A DNA stretch of 43,756 nt, from positions 1 to 43,756 of the forward strand of contig NZ_JAAYXO010000057.1 in NCBI RefSeq assembly GCF_012515855.1. The letters run 5' to 3'. The position numbers were made by a program, and so were the translations under genes. The notes below the pieces were generated by a model. The model ran no database searches. It had not been told where the DNA came from and saw only the letters and a list, made by a program, of their open reading frames with translations. Of this stretch, positions 33,177 to 40,653 are shown in pieces. This DNA comes from Gordonia sp. (in: high G+C Gram-positive bacteria). Its GTDB lineage: Bacteria; Actinomycetota; Actinomycetes; Mycobacteriales; Mycobacteriaceae. The first letter of the stretch is position 1; each line of letters starts with the position of its first letter.

Positions 33177-33196
33177 ACTCGGCCGGTCGACCGAGT
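33177..33196. promoter_or_regulatory. Palindrome upstream of hemA
   Basis: ACTCGG (33177-33182) and CCGAGT (33191-33196) form a 6-bp inverted repeat around an 8-base spacer. It lies about 82-101 bases upstream of the hemA start. A regulator site is possible, but no known consensus was recognised. Confidence 0.25.
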
Positions 33197-33271
33197 GGAC
33201 ATGCCGTTCTAGGCTAGATCAATCCCCCGCCCGATTGCACGCCCCCCACCTGTGGCGGACGTCGCCTCACG

Positions 33272-33532
33272 TCACGACATTGCATCGAGGTCGGCACGCA
33301 AACGCGGTTCGTCGACCTCCCAATAGCTGTGCTCGACCCCGTTCACGACCACGACCGGTACCCGATCACCGTATTCGGCACGCGGTAGCGGATCGCCCTC
33401 GGCGGCACGCTGGTCCACGTCGATCAGCGCGGCGCTGAGCCCGTAGTCGGGCAGGATCCGGGCCAGTTCCGCCTCTGCGCGCGCACACGCCGAGCAGCCC
33501 GTCCGCGACATCAGTTCGATCACTGCATCCAT
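33272..33532 (-). CDS. Glutaredoxin-like thiol protein (Rv0508-like)
   Basis: An 86-residue protein with a thioredoxin-like fold: the first strand AVIELMSRTGCSACARAEAEL carries a CxxC site (Cys-Ser-Ala-Cys), and the cis-Pro segment RVPVVVVNG and a final SYWEVDEPRLRADL helix follow. It matches the DUF836-type glutaredoxin relatives found next to hemA in mycobacteria. ATG 33532 is preferred because it begins the fold; a longer frame reads into the spacer. Substrate and reductant are unknown. It is divergent from the serB1-like gene. Confidence 0.85.
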   Translation of the reverse strand: MDAVIELMSRTGCSACARAEAELARILPDYGLSAALIDVDQRAAEGDPLPRAEYGDRVPVVVVNGVEHSYWEVDEPRLRADLDAMS

Positions 33533-33645
33533 GATGGCGAGTGTACGAAAGGTCACGCCGCCGTGCGCCGCCCGGCCCGGCGGCAACCGGCCTCTGCCCG
33601 CGATAGGCTGGAGCCCAATCGTTTCCATGGCGAAGGAGGTGGCCG

Positions 33646-34824
33646 GTGAGCCGCGAATCTATGGATCGTCCCGACTCGAGTGACCACGACTTGGAGCAGA
33701 TCGTCAACGGCTCCGACGACGACCTCACTACCGATGAGGCCGACGCACTGGTCGACGACCTGGCCGAGGGCGCTGAGCTCGAGTCGGAGCAGTTCGACGT
33801 CGACCATCCGGAAGAGCCTCACGAGGATCGCGACGGCGCTGTGTTCGATCAAGCGGTGTTCGACCAAGAGGCCACAGACGCGGCGAACACCGAGACCGAC
33901 GATCGACGGGTCACCGAGTGGATCAGCGAGCGCGCCGGACGCTTCCGCCAGACCGCGGGCGAGCTTCGGCAGATGCTCGCGGGCGAGGCAGCCGCCAAGG
34001 CCGCGATCGAATCCTTGCGCGCCCGCACCCCCGACACCGATGCCGGGCAGGTCACCGACCTCACCGGCGCCGCCTTCTTCGACGTCGACAACACCCTGGT
34101 GCACGGCGCGTCGATCGTGCTGTTCGCACGCGGTCTGGCGTCGCGGAACTACTTCTCTTACGGCGACATCATGGAGTTCGCCTGGCAGCAGGCCAAGTTC
34201 CGGATCACCGGCAAAGAGAACGCCGACGACGTCGCCGAGGGCCGAGACAAGGCCCTCTCGTTCATCGCAGGCCGCGAGACCGCGGAGTTGGTTCAGCTCG
34301 GCGAGGAGATCTACGACGAGTACATCGCGGACAAGATCTGGCCCGGCACCGCAGCGCTGGCCCAGCGTCATCTCGATGCGGGCCAGCAGGTGTGGCTGGT
34401 GACCGCGACGCCCGTCGAACTCGCCCAGACCATCGCCAAGCGACTCGGTCTCACCGGCGCGCTGGGCACCGTCGCCGAGAGCGTCGACGGCGTGTTCACC
34501 GGCCGCCTGGTCGGCGACATCCTGCACGGCCCCGGCAAGGCGCACGCCGTGCGCACCATCGCGGTCCGCGAGGGTCTCAATCTCAAGCGCTGCACCGCGT
34601 ACTCCGACTCGCACAACGACGTGCCGATGCTCTCCCTGGTCGGCACCGCCGTGGCGATCAACCCCGACGCCGACCTCCGCGAGGTCGCGCGCGTCCGGGG
34701 TTGGGAGCAGTACGACTTCCGGACCGCCCGCAAGGCGGCCAAGTACGGCATGCAGACAGCCATGATCGTCGGCGCCGCCGGTGGCGCGGCCGCCGTCGCC
34801 GCCAAGACCCTGCGCCGAGGCTGA
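33646..34824 (+). CDS. HAD-IB family phosphatase, SerB1-like
   Basis: A 392-residue protein. Residues 1-140 are an acidic, low-complexity extension; the HAD domain begins with [16 protein letters not shown] (nucleophile and acid/base Asp in DVDNT) and has motif II in [10 protein letters not shown] and motif IV in [11 protein letters not shown]. This set belongs to the HAD-IB group with phosphoserine phosphatase-like SerB1 (Rv0505c). Whether it hydrolyses phosphoserine or a lipid phosphate is open; the C-terminus is Ala/Gly-rich and hydrophobic, possibly membrane-associated. GTG 33646 has a perfect AAGGAGG six bases upstream. It converges on the PlsC-like gene. Confidence 0.85.
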   Translation: MSRESMDRPDSSDHDLEQIVNGSDDDLTTDEADALVDDLAEGAELESEQFDVDHPEEPHEDRDGAVFDQAVFDQEATDAANTETDDRRVTEWISERAGRFRQTAGELRQMLAGEAAAKAAIESLRARTPDTDAGQVTDLTGAAFFDVDNTLVHGASIVLFARGLASRNYFSYGDIMEFAWQQAKFRITGKENADDVAEGRDKALSFIAGRETAELVQLGEEIYDEYIADKIWPGTAALAQRHLDAGQQVWLVTATPVELAQTIAKRLGLTGALGTVAESVDGVFTGRLVGDILHGPGKAHAVRTIAVREGLNLKRCTAYSDSHNDVPMLSLVGTAVAINPDADLREVARVRGWEQYDFRTARKAAKYGMQTAMIVGAAGGAAAVAAKTLRRG

Positions 34825-34852
34825 TCCCCGCGGCCGGGTAGCACACCGCGGC

Positions 34853-34888
34853 GCTCAGCCCAGGTAGACCCGCTCAGCCCAGGTAGAC
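34853..34888. repeat. Tandem duplication over the stop of the PlsC-like gene
   Basis: The 17-base block GCTCAGCCCAGGTAGAC occurs at 34853-34869 and 34872-34888 (period 19). On the minus strand each copy reads as the last codons and stop of the acyltransferase gene (VYLG-stop). The second coding copy is past the stop and has no effect on the protein. Confidence 0.85.
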
Positions 34889-35950
34889 GCTGCCTCGGCG
34901 GCTCAGCATCCGGAACAGCGTCTGCTGAATCTCCTCGCGCACGTGGTCGGTGAGGTCGAAGACGACCATGGGGTCGTCGGCGGCCGAATCGTCGTAGTCG
35001 TCGGTTCGGATCGGCTTACCGAAGTGGATGTGCCACTTGGACGGCAGCGGGATCACCCCCAGCGGACCGAGCCACGGGAACAGCGGGGTGATCGGGAAGT
35101 ACGGCAGCCCCAGCGCACGCGCCAACGGCTTCAGATCCGCGATCATCGGGTAGATCTCCTCGGACCCGACGATCGAGACCGGGATGATCGGCGCCTTGGT
35201 GCGCAATGCCGTGGTGACGAAGCCGCCCCGACCGAAACGCTGCAGCCGGTAACGGTCCTTGTACAGCTTGCCGATGCCCTTGTAGCCCTCCGGCCACACC
35301 GCGGTCAGCTCGCCGCGACGCAACAGTTCCTCGGCGTCGTCGTTGCAGGCCAGCGTGGCTCCGATGCGGCGAGCGACGTCGGAGACCACCGGTGTCTCGA
35401 ATGCCATGTCGGCCGCCAGGATCCGAAGATAGCGCTCGTTGGGGTGCTTGTCCCGAACCGCCAGCGAGGTGATCACGGCATCGATCGGAATCGATCCCGC
35501 GTGGTTGGCGACGAGCAGTCCCGCCCCGGTCGCCGGGAGGTTCTCGATACCGGTGACCTCGACACGGAACCACTTCTCGTACACCTGGCGGACGGCCGGG
35601 AACCAGACCGACTCGGCGAAGTGGGGATCGAAACCGAACTCGTCGACGGCGTAGTCGCCGGTCATCCGTTCACGAATGAAGCCGCTGGTCGCCATCAGCG
35701 AGTCGGCGATGGCTCCCCTGATCCCGCCGAGACTGAACAGCGGAGCGCTGCGCGCGGGGTCGACCGGAGCGCTCGGCTCGTCGTGGAACTCGATGCCCTC
35801 GTGGATCGGCGTCACCTCGGCCGCCGGCCGACCGAAGTCGTCGGTGTTGGGGTGCCCGATGTGTGCCGAACGTCGTTGCACATTGGGATCGGTGTAGAGC
35901 GCGATCACCTTCGCTGTGCGTGATTCGCCTGGTTTCTCAGCTGCCGCCAT
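34874..35950 (-). CDS. PlsC-type lysophospholipid acyltransferase (Rv0502-like)
   Basis: A 358-residue protein; the acyltransferase domain (about residues 125-330) follows an N-terminal region of unknown fold. The catalytic motif is VANHAGSIPID (His150, Asp157: spacing H-x6-D, instead of the usual H-x4-D). Motif III is VWPEGYKG and later APIIPVSIVGSEEIYP. It would move an acyl chain from acyl-CoA or acyl-ACP onto a glycerolipid or related acceptor. ATG 35950 has GGAGG eight bases upstream, so longer starts are unlikely. The gene follows the galE2-like gene on the same strand and matches Rv0502 in order. Confidence 0.87.
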   Translation of the reverse strand: MAAAEKPGESRTAKVIALYTDPNVQRRSAHIGHPNTDDFGRPAAEVTPIHEGIEFHDEPSAPVDPARSAPLFSLGGIRGAIADSLMATSGFIRERMTGDYAVDEFGFDPHFAESVWFPAVRQVYEKWFRVEVTGIENLPATGAGLLVANHAGSIPIDAVITSLAVRDKHPNERYLRILAADMAFETPVVSDVARRIGATLACNDDAEELLRRGELTAVWPEGYKGIGKLYKDRYRLQRFGRGGFVTTALRTKAPIIPVSIVGSEEIYPMIADLKPLARALGLPYFPITPLFPWLGPLGVIPLPSKWHIHFGKPIRTDDYDDSAADDPMVVFDLTDHVREEIQQTLFRMLSRRGSVYLG

Positions 35951-35998
35951 GGTCGACACCTCCGCTCGGAAATCACCGGGTACCGACGTCGTCGGCCC

Positions 35999-36016
35999 GT
36001 GGAACAGTCGTTCCAC
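35999..36016. promoter_or_regulatory. Palindrome GTGGAAC-N4-GTTCCAC upstream of the PlsC-like gene
   Basis: GTGGAAC (35999-36005) and GTTCCAC (36010-36016) form a perfect 7-bp inverted repeat with a 4-base spacer. It lies in the 88-base spacer between the galE2-like stop and the acyltransferase start, 49 bases from the latter. Either an operator or a small terminator is possible. Confidence 0.5.
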
Positions 36017-36038
36017 ATACTACTTCGGACATACCCGG

Positions 36039-37097
36039 TCACTGCAGCCGCGTGGCCGCCGCCACGGCCCGCTGCTCCAGGCCGCGCCAGGTCTCCGACG
36101 AGATCACCGGTCCGGTACGACCGCGGGCGACGAAATCGTCGAGCGTCTCGATCGACGAGTACTTCGGCGCGAATCCCAACTCGGTGCGCATCCGCGTCGT
36201 GTCGAGGACCCGACCGTAGGAGAGATACGGCGTGTTGTCCGACCGGATGCCGGGCAGGCGACCGTTCTGCAGCACGCTCACCAGCGGTGAGATCAGGGGC
36301 TGCGGGACCGGCAGTTTGAGGTGCCCCGCCCGATGCACCGACTGCGACAGCGTGACGATGCCCTCGCCCGCCACGTTGAACGTTCCCGGCCGGGGGTTCA
36401 GCGTCGCGTGTTCCAGCGCGGCGAGCGCGTCCTCCTCGTGCAGAAACTGCAGCCGAGGCTGGTAGCCGAACGCGGTGGGAACCAACGGCATCGACAGGTA
36501 CGAACTCATCCGCGTGCGGATTCGCGGCCCGAGGATCGATTGGAACCGCAGGATCGAGACCCCGATGTCCTGCCGCCTGCGCGACAACCCGCGGGCATAG
36601 CCCTCCATGTCGATGAGGTCGCGACCATACCCGCGGCGAGGCTCCTTCCGCGCGGGAGTGCCCTCGGTGAACGCCACCGGATCGCTCGGGCCCGCGCCGT
36701 ACACCATCGCACTCGACCGCAGCACCAGCCGCTTCACCGAGGGACTCCGCTGGCAGGCCGCACACACCTGCATGGTGCCGACCACGTCGAGTTCCTTGAT
36801 GGCCGCCGAGTGCTCCACCGAATCCATGATCGACGGCGCAGCATGCACCACGGTGTCGACCTCGTAGTTCGAGATGGCCTTCGCGATGGCCGGCCGCCGG
36901 ATGTCGAGACGCAGGAACTCCGCGCGCCCCATCCGCCGCATCAGGTCTTTGGTCGGCACCCGCGAGTCGACGGCCACGACACGCTCGATGTCCGGGTTCG
37001 CGGCCAGTCGAGCCACCAGGTACCCGCCGAGAAAGGTGGAGGCGCCGGTCACCAGAACGGAGCGCGGAGTCGTCTGGCTGCCGTTGTCGTCGGTCAT
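36039..37097 (-). CDS. NAD-dependent epimerase/dehydratase family protein (GalE2-like)
   Basis: A 352-residue extended short-chain dehydrogenase. The nucleotide motif is VLVTGASTFLGGYLVARL (GxxxxxG) and the NAD region VDTVVHAAPSIMD and LRSSAMVYGAG is present. The usual catalytic YxxxK is replaced by YGRDLIDMEGYARG, with no lysine at the expected place, so epimerase chemistry is doubtful. The neighbouring PlsC-like gene hints at lipid or envelope metabolism. ATG 37097 is the first start after the spacer and begins the Rossmann fold. It is Rv0501 (galE2) by position. Confidence 0.82.
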   Translation of the reverse strand: MTDDNGSQTTPRSVLVTGASTFLGGYLVARLAANPDIERVVAVDSRVPTKDLMRRMGRAEFLRLDIRRPAIAKAISNYEVDTVVHAAPSIMDSVEHSAAIKELDVVGTMQVCAACQRSPSVKRLVLRSSAMVYGAGPSDPVAFTEGTPARKEPRRGYGRDLIDMEGYARGLSRRRQDIGVSILRFQSILGPRIRTRMSSYLSMPLVPTAFGYQPRLQFLHEEDALAALEHATLNPRPGTFNVAGEGIVTLSQSVHRAGHLKLPVPQPLISPLVSVLQNGRLPGIRSDNTPYLSYGRVLDTTRMRTELGFAPKYSSIETLDDFVARGRTGPVISSETWRGLEQRAVAAATRLQ

Positions 37098-37158
37098 GCT
37101 CCTCAGCCTATCGCCTGCGCGTGACGCGCCCACCGCGAGGAACAACCCCTGAACGCAC

Positions 37159-37184
37159 AGAACCCGCCTCGAGAGGCGGGTTCT
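37159..37184 (-). terminator. Terminator downstream of the bS22 gene
   Basis: AGAACCCGCCTC (37159-37170) pairs perfectly with GAGGCGGGTTCT (37173-37184), leaving a 2-base loop. It begins 7 bases past the stop of the bS22 gene on the minus strand. Few T residues follow. Confidence 0.75.
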
Positions 37185-37190
37185 GGTCTA

Positions 37191-37292
37191 TCACTTGCCG
37201 AGTTTACGACGCTGCACTCGCGTGCGACGCAGCAGCTTGCGGTGCTTCTTCTTCGACATGCGCTTGCGACGCTTCTTGATAACGGAACCCAT
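37191..37292 (-). CDS. Small ribosomal protein bS22 (33 residues)
   Basis: A tiny, extremely basic protein that is too short for usual gene finders: it starts [21 protein letters not shown] and ends RVQRRKLGK. This is the sequence I recognise as mycobacterial bS22 (Rv0500B; AURKAIP1/COX24-like), an extra small-subunit ribosomal protein. ATG 37292 has AGGGAG five bases upstream. It is transcribed alone, with a terminator 7 bases after the stop, and is conserved in position between the excisionase-type gene and galE2. Confidence 0.93.
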
Positions 37293-37402
37293 GGGGTCTC
37301 CCTACGATCGGTACTGATGAACTCATGTGGCCGGGTCCGAGAACCTGTGGCCGAGCCGTCGCCGACAGGGGTTACAACCAGGCGACAGCGACCTGACGAA
37401 CA

Positions 37403-37408
37403 ATATTA
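37403..37408 (-). promoter_or_regulatory. Possible -10 box for the bS22 gene with a long leader
   Basis: TAATAT on the minus strand (37408-37403) is a good -10 hexamer in a G+C-rich spacer, with no clear -35 box. It would give bS22 a leader of roughly 105 bases. It lies about 70 bases downstream of the excisionase terminator. Confidence 0.35.
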
Positions 37409-37479
37409 CCGACCCGATGAAGCTGAGGCGAATTCGGCCCCATATCGGCTTTCAACGCATCGGCGGCAGAAATGCCGAC

Positions 37480-37511
37480 GAACCCCTCGGCCATGAGGCC
37501 GGAGGGGGTTC
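37480..37511 (-). terminator. Hairpin terminator of the excisionase-type gene
   Basis: GAACCCCTCGGCC (37480-37492) pairs with GGCC (37497-37500) and GGAGGGGGTTC (37501-37511), with a bulge and an ATGA loop. It lies 18 bases past the stop of the excisionase-type gene on the minus strand. Confidence 0.7.
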
Positions 37512-37529
37512 GGAGGCATGATCGTCGTT

Positions 37530-37769
37530 CTAGCCTGCGTCGAAGTACGAGGTCTCGAGGTACTCGTGGACAGCCTTGGCGTGGACGCGGAACGAACGTC
37601 CCACGCGCACCGCGGGCAGCTCGCCGTTGTGCACGAGCCGGTAGACGGTCATCTTCGAGACGCGCATCAGGGACGCGACCTCTGCGACGGTCAGGAACTG
37701 AGTGGCGGATGCGTTCGCGGCTCCGCGGTCTGCGAAGTCGTTCCGGTCGCCGGGCTTTTCTGCAGCCAT
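37530..37769 (-). CDS. Excisionase/BldC-type helix-turn-helix protein (Rv0500A-like)
   Basis: A 79-residue DNA-binding protein of the excisionase/MerR-like HTH type: FLTVAEVASLMRVSKMTVYRLVHNGELPAVRVGRSFRVHAKAVHEYLETSYFDAG. The start ATG 37769 is chosen from the family length; ATG 37796 is an alternative. It is not associated with an integrase, so it is a chromosomal regulator, not a phage excisionase. Its place between proC and bS22 is that of Rv0500A. Regulatory targets are unknown. Upstream lies a 183-base spacer with a TCGCCAC/GTGGCGA inverted repeat. Confidence 0.88.
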   Translation of the reverse strand: MAAEKPGDRNDFADRGAANASATQFLTVAEVASLMRVSKMTVYRLVHNGELPAVRVGRSFRVHAKAVHEYLETSYFDAG

Positions 37770-37952
37770 GAAAATACCAACCTTAAGTGCACGCATCGCG
37801 GCCACCGGCTTCCCCTCCGGCGGACATCAGACACGTACGTGCTGCCAGCAGCTTAGCGTGACCAATGTGAAAAGTGCGACGTGAGTGGCGAAACTCCGGA
37901 GGGATAACTCGCCACGCCCATCAAAGATCCCGCATATCCGCAGGCCGAGGCG

Positions 37953-38831
37953 CTACAGTTGCTCGCTTGCCGTCTCGGCGCCGAGCTGGACGCCTTGGCC
38001 TGAACCCTCAACTTCCACTCGACGTGCAGTTTTGGCGCTGACCTCCGCGCAGGCCGCCGTCGCTTCGTTGACCGCATGACGCAGGCCTGCCCTTTCGAAC
38101 TCGCGCAGCGCAGCCGCGGTGGTGCCCGCGGGCGAGGTGACCGCAGCGCGCAGTTCCACCGGGGAGAGGCCCGATTCGCTGAGCAGCATGCCTGCACCCT
38201 TGATGGTCTGCACCGCCAGTTCGCTCGCCTGGGGACGCGTGAGGCCGAGGGCGACGCCCGCGTCGATCATCGCTTCGACCATCAGGAAGAAGTAGGCGGG
38301 CCCGGAACCGGAGATCGCCGTGACGGCGTCCATCAGCTTCTCCGGGACCACCATCACCTTGCCGACGGACTCCAGCAGCCGCACCGTGAGCGCCACCTGC
38401 TCCTCTTCGGCGTACCGGCCCGGGCTGACGGCCGACATCGCCTCGTTCACCAGCATCGGGGTATTGGGCATCACTCGAATCACCGGCGAGCCTGCCTGGA
38501 GAGCAGCCTCGTAGCGCGTCGTCGGGATGCCTGCGACCAGGGTCACCGTGATGCGTTCCAGCTCACCCTCGTCGTCCGTCACCGACAGCGTCTGCAGCAC
38601 GCCGTCCACCGCGTCCGGCTTCACCGCGATGAACACCACGCGGGCCCCCTCGGCCGCATCCGAGATGTCGTCGGTGACGCGGACGCCGTAGTCTTCTCCC
38701 AGTTCTGCGGCACGGTCCGGAGACCGTTCCGCCACCACCAGGTCGCGGACAGGCTTGCCCGCGCCGATCAGACCAGCCAGCAGGGCCTCACCGATCTTGC
38801 CGCCACCGATAATCGCGACCCGTTCGGTCAT
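37953..38831 (-). CDS. proC: Pyrroline-5-carboxylate reductase (ProC)
   Basis: A 292-residue enzyme for the last step of proline synthesis. The NAD(P) motif is VAIIGGGKIGEALLAGLIGAG (residues 5-25), and SISGSGPAYFFLMVEAMIDAGVALGL with PAGTTAAALREFERAGLR covers the substrate side. ATG 38831 has AAAGG ten bases upstream. The C-terminus, after AVNEATAACAE, is longer than average. A tyrosine or serine for substrate binding cannot be confirmed from sequence alone. Spacer to the thioesterase is 79 bases; order is conserved with Rv0500. Confidence 0.94.
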   Translation of the reverse strand: MTERVAIIGGGKIGEALLAGLIGAGKPVRDLVVAERSPDRAAELGEDYGVRVTDDISDAAEGARVVFIAVKPDAVDGVLQTLSVTDDEGELERITVTLVAGIPTTRYEAALQAGSPVIRVMPNTPMLVNEAMSAVSPGRYAEEEQVALTVRLLESVGKVMVVPEKLMDAVTAISGSGPAYFFLMVEAMIDAGVALGLTRPQASELAVQTIKGAGMLLSESGLSPVELRAAVTSPAGTTAAALREFERAGLRHAVNEATAACAEVSAKTARRVEVEGSGQGVQLGAETASEQL

Positions 38832-38910
38832 GTGATCACTGCCTTTCGAAGTTGTTTCTAGCGTCTGGAGAAGGTGATTCGGCTCCCGTGCGACGACGAG
38901 GGCCCGGAAA

Positions 38911-39771
38911 CTAGCGTGCGGCCGGAATCAGCGCGAGCTGGCGCGACTGCGCCACCGTGGCCCCGGTGGCGTCGACCACCACGTGGTCTTCGGCGAACAT
39001 GCCCTGTCCGACCTCTTGAGCCGACGCCGCGAACCGGAGCCAACCGGCTGCAGGCACCCGGCTCACGTATGTGGTCAGCTGGACGGTCGGCGCCCAGCCG
39101 AACATGCCGAGGTTCATCACGACGGGCGGCGAGAGGTCGCACACCAGCACCGGGAAGCCGGCCTGCACGGTTGCGGGGACGTCTGCCGCTTTCGGTCGCG
39201 TCCATCCCCGCACCAGCGGTTCGCCGGTCTCACCGCGTAGCGCCGGGAAGTGGTCCATGTCCAGGACCACCTCGATCGCCGCACCGAGGTGGACCACCTC
39301 GCCGACCGACGTCGAATACAGCCCCGGCGCGTCCGCGGGCGGCGCCACGTCGAGGTCCGAGACCGGCGTCGGACCGCGGAAGCGCGCATCGCCGTGGTCG
39401 GGACGTCCCAGCGTGACGGTGGAAGTCACCATCAGCCGATCGTTCTGGCGGACGTCGACGCGCATCAGGGACACGGTGCGGCCGGTCTTGATCAGGCTCG
39501 CATGCAATTCGACCGGTGCGGGATCGGGCGCGGCCAGAAAGTCGCTGGCGATGGCGATGACCGCCACCTCGTCGGCGGGGTCGGCGAGTTCCGACAGCGC
39601 ACGACGGGCGGCTGCGGCGATCATCATCTGGATGCTGCCTCCGTGCACCTTGGGCCCGATGGTGAAGGTCGGATCGAGGTTCCCGCGGTATGCCGCGTCG
39701 CCGCTGCCGCGGGTGAGGCCGTCCAGTGTGATCAACGAGTCCAGCGTCGTCGGCGACAACTCAATCGTCAT
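38911..39771 (-). CDS. Acyl-CoA thioesterase-like double-hotdog protein (Rv0499-like)
   Basis: A 286-residue protein built of two hotdog halves. The first carries TIGPKVHGGSIQMMIAAAARRAL and IASDFLAAPDPAPVELHASLIKTGRTVSLMRVDVRQ; the second carries LTTYVSRVPAAGWLRFAASAQEVGQGMFAEDHVVVDATGATVAQSRQLALI. This is the TesB-type thioesterase layout used in lipid metabolism; the catalytic Asp/Gln/Thr cannot be assigned with certainty. Its start overlaps the stop of the upstream TIM-barrel gene by one base (TGATG at 39769-39773), so they are co-translated. The substrate is unknown. It is Rv0499 by order. Confidence 0.84.
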   Translation of the reverse strand: MTIELSPTTLDSLITLDGLTRGSGDAAYRGNLDPTFTIGPKVHGGSIQMMIAAAARRALSELADPADEVAVIAIASDFLAAPDPAPVELHASLIKTGRTVSLMRVDVRQNDRLMVTSTVTLGRPDHGDARFRGPTPVSDLDVAPPADAPGLYSTSVGEVVHLGAAIEVVLDMDHFPALRGETGEPLVRGWTRPKAADVPATVQAGFPVLVCDLSPPVVMNLGMFGWAPTVQLTTYVSRVPAAGWLRFAASAQEVGQGMFAEDHVVVDATGATVAQSRQLALIPAAR

Positions 39772-40643
39772 CAGACGAGTTCCTTCTGTTCACGGTGGAG
39801 GTGTGTGCGGGCGAAGTCCAGCGAGCGCGCGAGCATCGCCGCACGCTCGTTCTTGGTTCGCGCCGAGCCGGTGTGCACCTCGAGGACCACCGCCCCGGAG
39901 AAGTCGCTGTCGGCCAGCCGGCGGCAGACCTCGATGCAGGGCTGCGAACCGTCACCGGGAATCAGATGCTCATCGTGCGCCGCACCCGTCCCGTCGGTGA
40001 GGTGCAGGTGTTCGAGCCCGGTGCCCATTCGGGTCTGGAGGCCGAGGGCATCGACGCCCGCGGTGGCCGCATGCGAGAGGTCGAGCGTGTAGTGGTCGTA
40101 GCCGTCCACCGTCGGGTCGATGGACTTGCCGAACGCCGACGCGCTGGCGCCCGGGCTCCCGCCGCGGTCACTCATTCGACGCGCGGACCGCTCCCCCGCA
40201 CCGAAGAGCCGATCGGCTCGCATCGGAAACATGTTCTCGACGGCGACCGAGACGTCGGACGACGCCTCCAGTTCGGTGACGAGGTCGTCGAAGGCCCGGA
40301 CGTACTCGCGCTGCCAGCGAAACGGTGGATGCACGACGACCGTCGTCGCGCCGAGGTCCTCGGCGGCCTGGACCGACCGCCGGAGCTTGGCCGCCGGATC
40401 GCGGCCCCACACCCGCTGCGAGATGATCAGGCACGGGGCGTGCACCGACAGCACCGGAACCTGGTAGCGCTGCGAGAGGTGCGCGACCTGCGCGACGTTC
40501 TGGCTCACCGATTCGCCCCACACCATCAGTTCCACGCCGTCGAACCCGAGGTCGGCGGCGTATGCGAACGCCGCCTCGGTGTTCTGCGGGTAGACCGATG
40601 CGGTCGACAAACCGATCGGAATCGGGAAACGCATTTGGGACAC
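39771..40643 (-). CDS. Sugar phosphate isomerase/epimerase-type TIM-barrel protein (Rv0498-like)
   Basis: A 290-residue protein of the AP endonuclease 2/xylose isomerase-like TIM-barrel family. Recognisable are the first strand IGLSTASVYP, DLGFDGVELMVWGE, VLSVHAPCLI, TTVVVHPPFRWQ, VENMFPMR, LDLSHAAT and LHLTDGTG, whose His, Glu and Asp residues form the metal site. The reaction is unknown. It is coupled to the thioesterase gene by a one-base overlap and lies 10 bases after the stop of the Rv0497-like gene on the same strand. It is Rv0498 by order. Confidence 0.85.
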   Translation of the reverse strand: MSQMRFPIPIGLSTASVYPQNTEAAFAYAADLGFDGVELMVWGESVSQNVAQVAHLSQRYQVPVLSVHAPCLIISQRVWGRDPAAKLRRSVQAAEDLGATTVVVHPPFRWQREYVRAFDDLVTELEASSDVSVAVENMFPMRADRLFGAGERSARRMSDRGGSPGASASAFGKSIDPTVDGYDHYTLDLSHAATAGVDALGLQTRMGTGLEHLHLTDGTGAAHDEHLIPGDGSQPCIEVCRRLADSDFSGAVVLEVHTGSARTKNERAAMLARSLDFARTHLHREQKELV

Positions 40644-40653
40644 GTCTACCGAC

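Noticed and set aside
33096-33271. A Rex-type redox operator upstream of hemA, as in Streptomyces
   Set aside because: No TTGTGAA-type palindrome was found and no rex gene is present in the window.
37530-37769. Excisionase-type gene as a prophage marker
   Set aside because: No integrase or attachment site is nearby, and the same gene is a fixed chromosomal neighbour of proC (Rv0500A).
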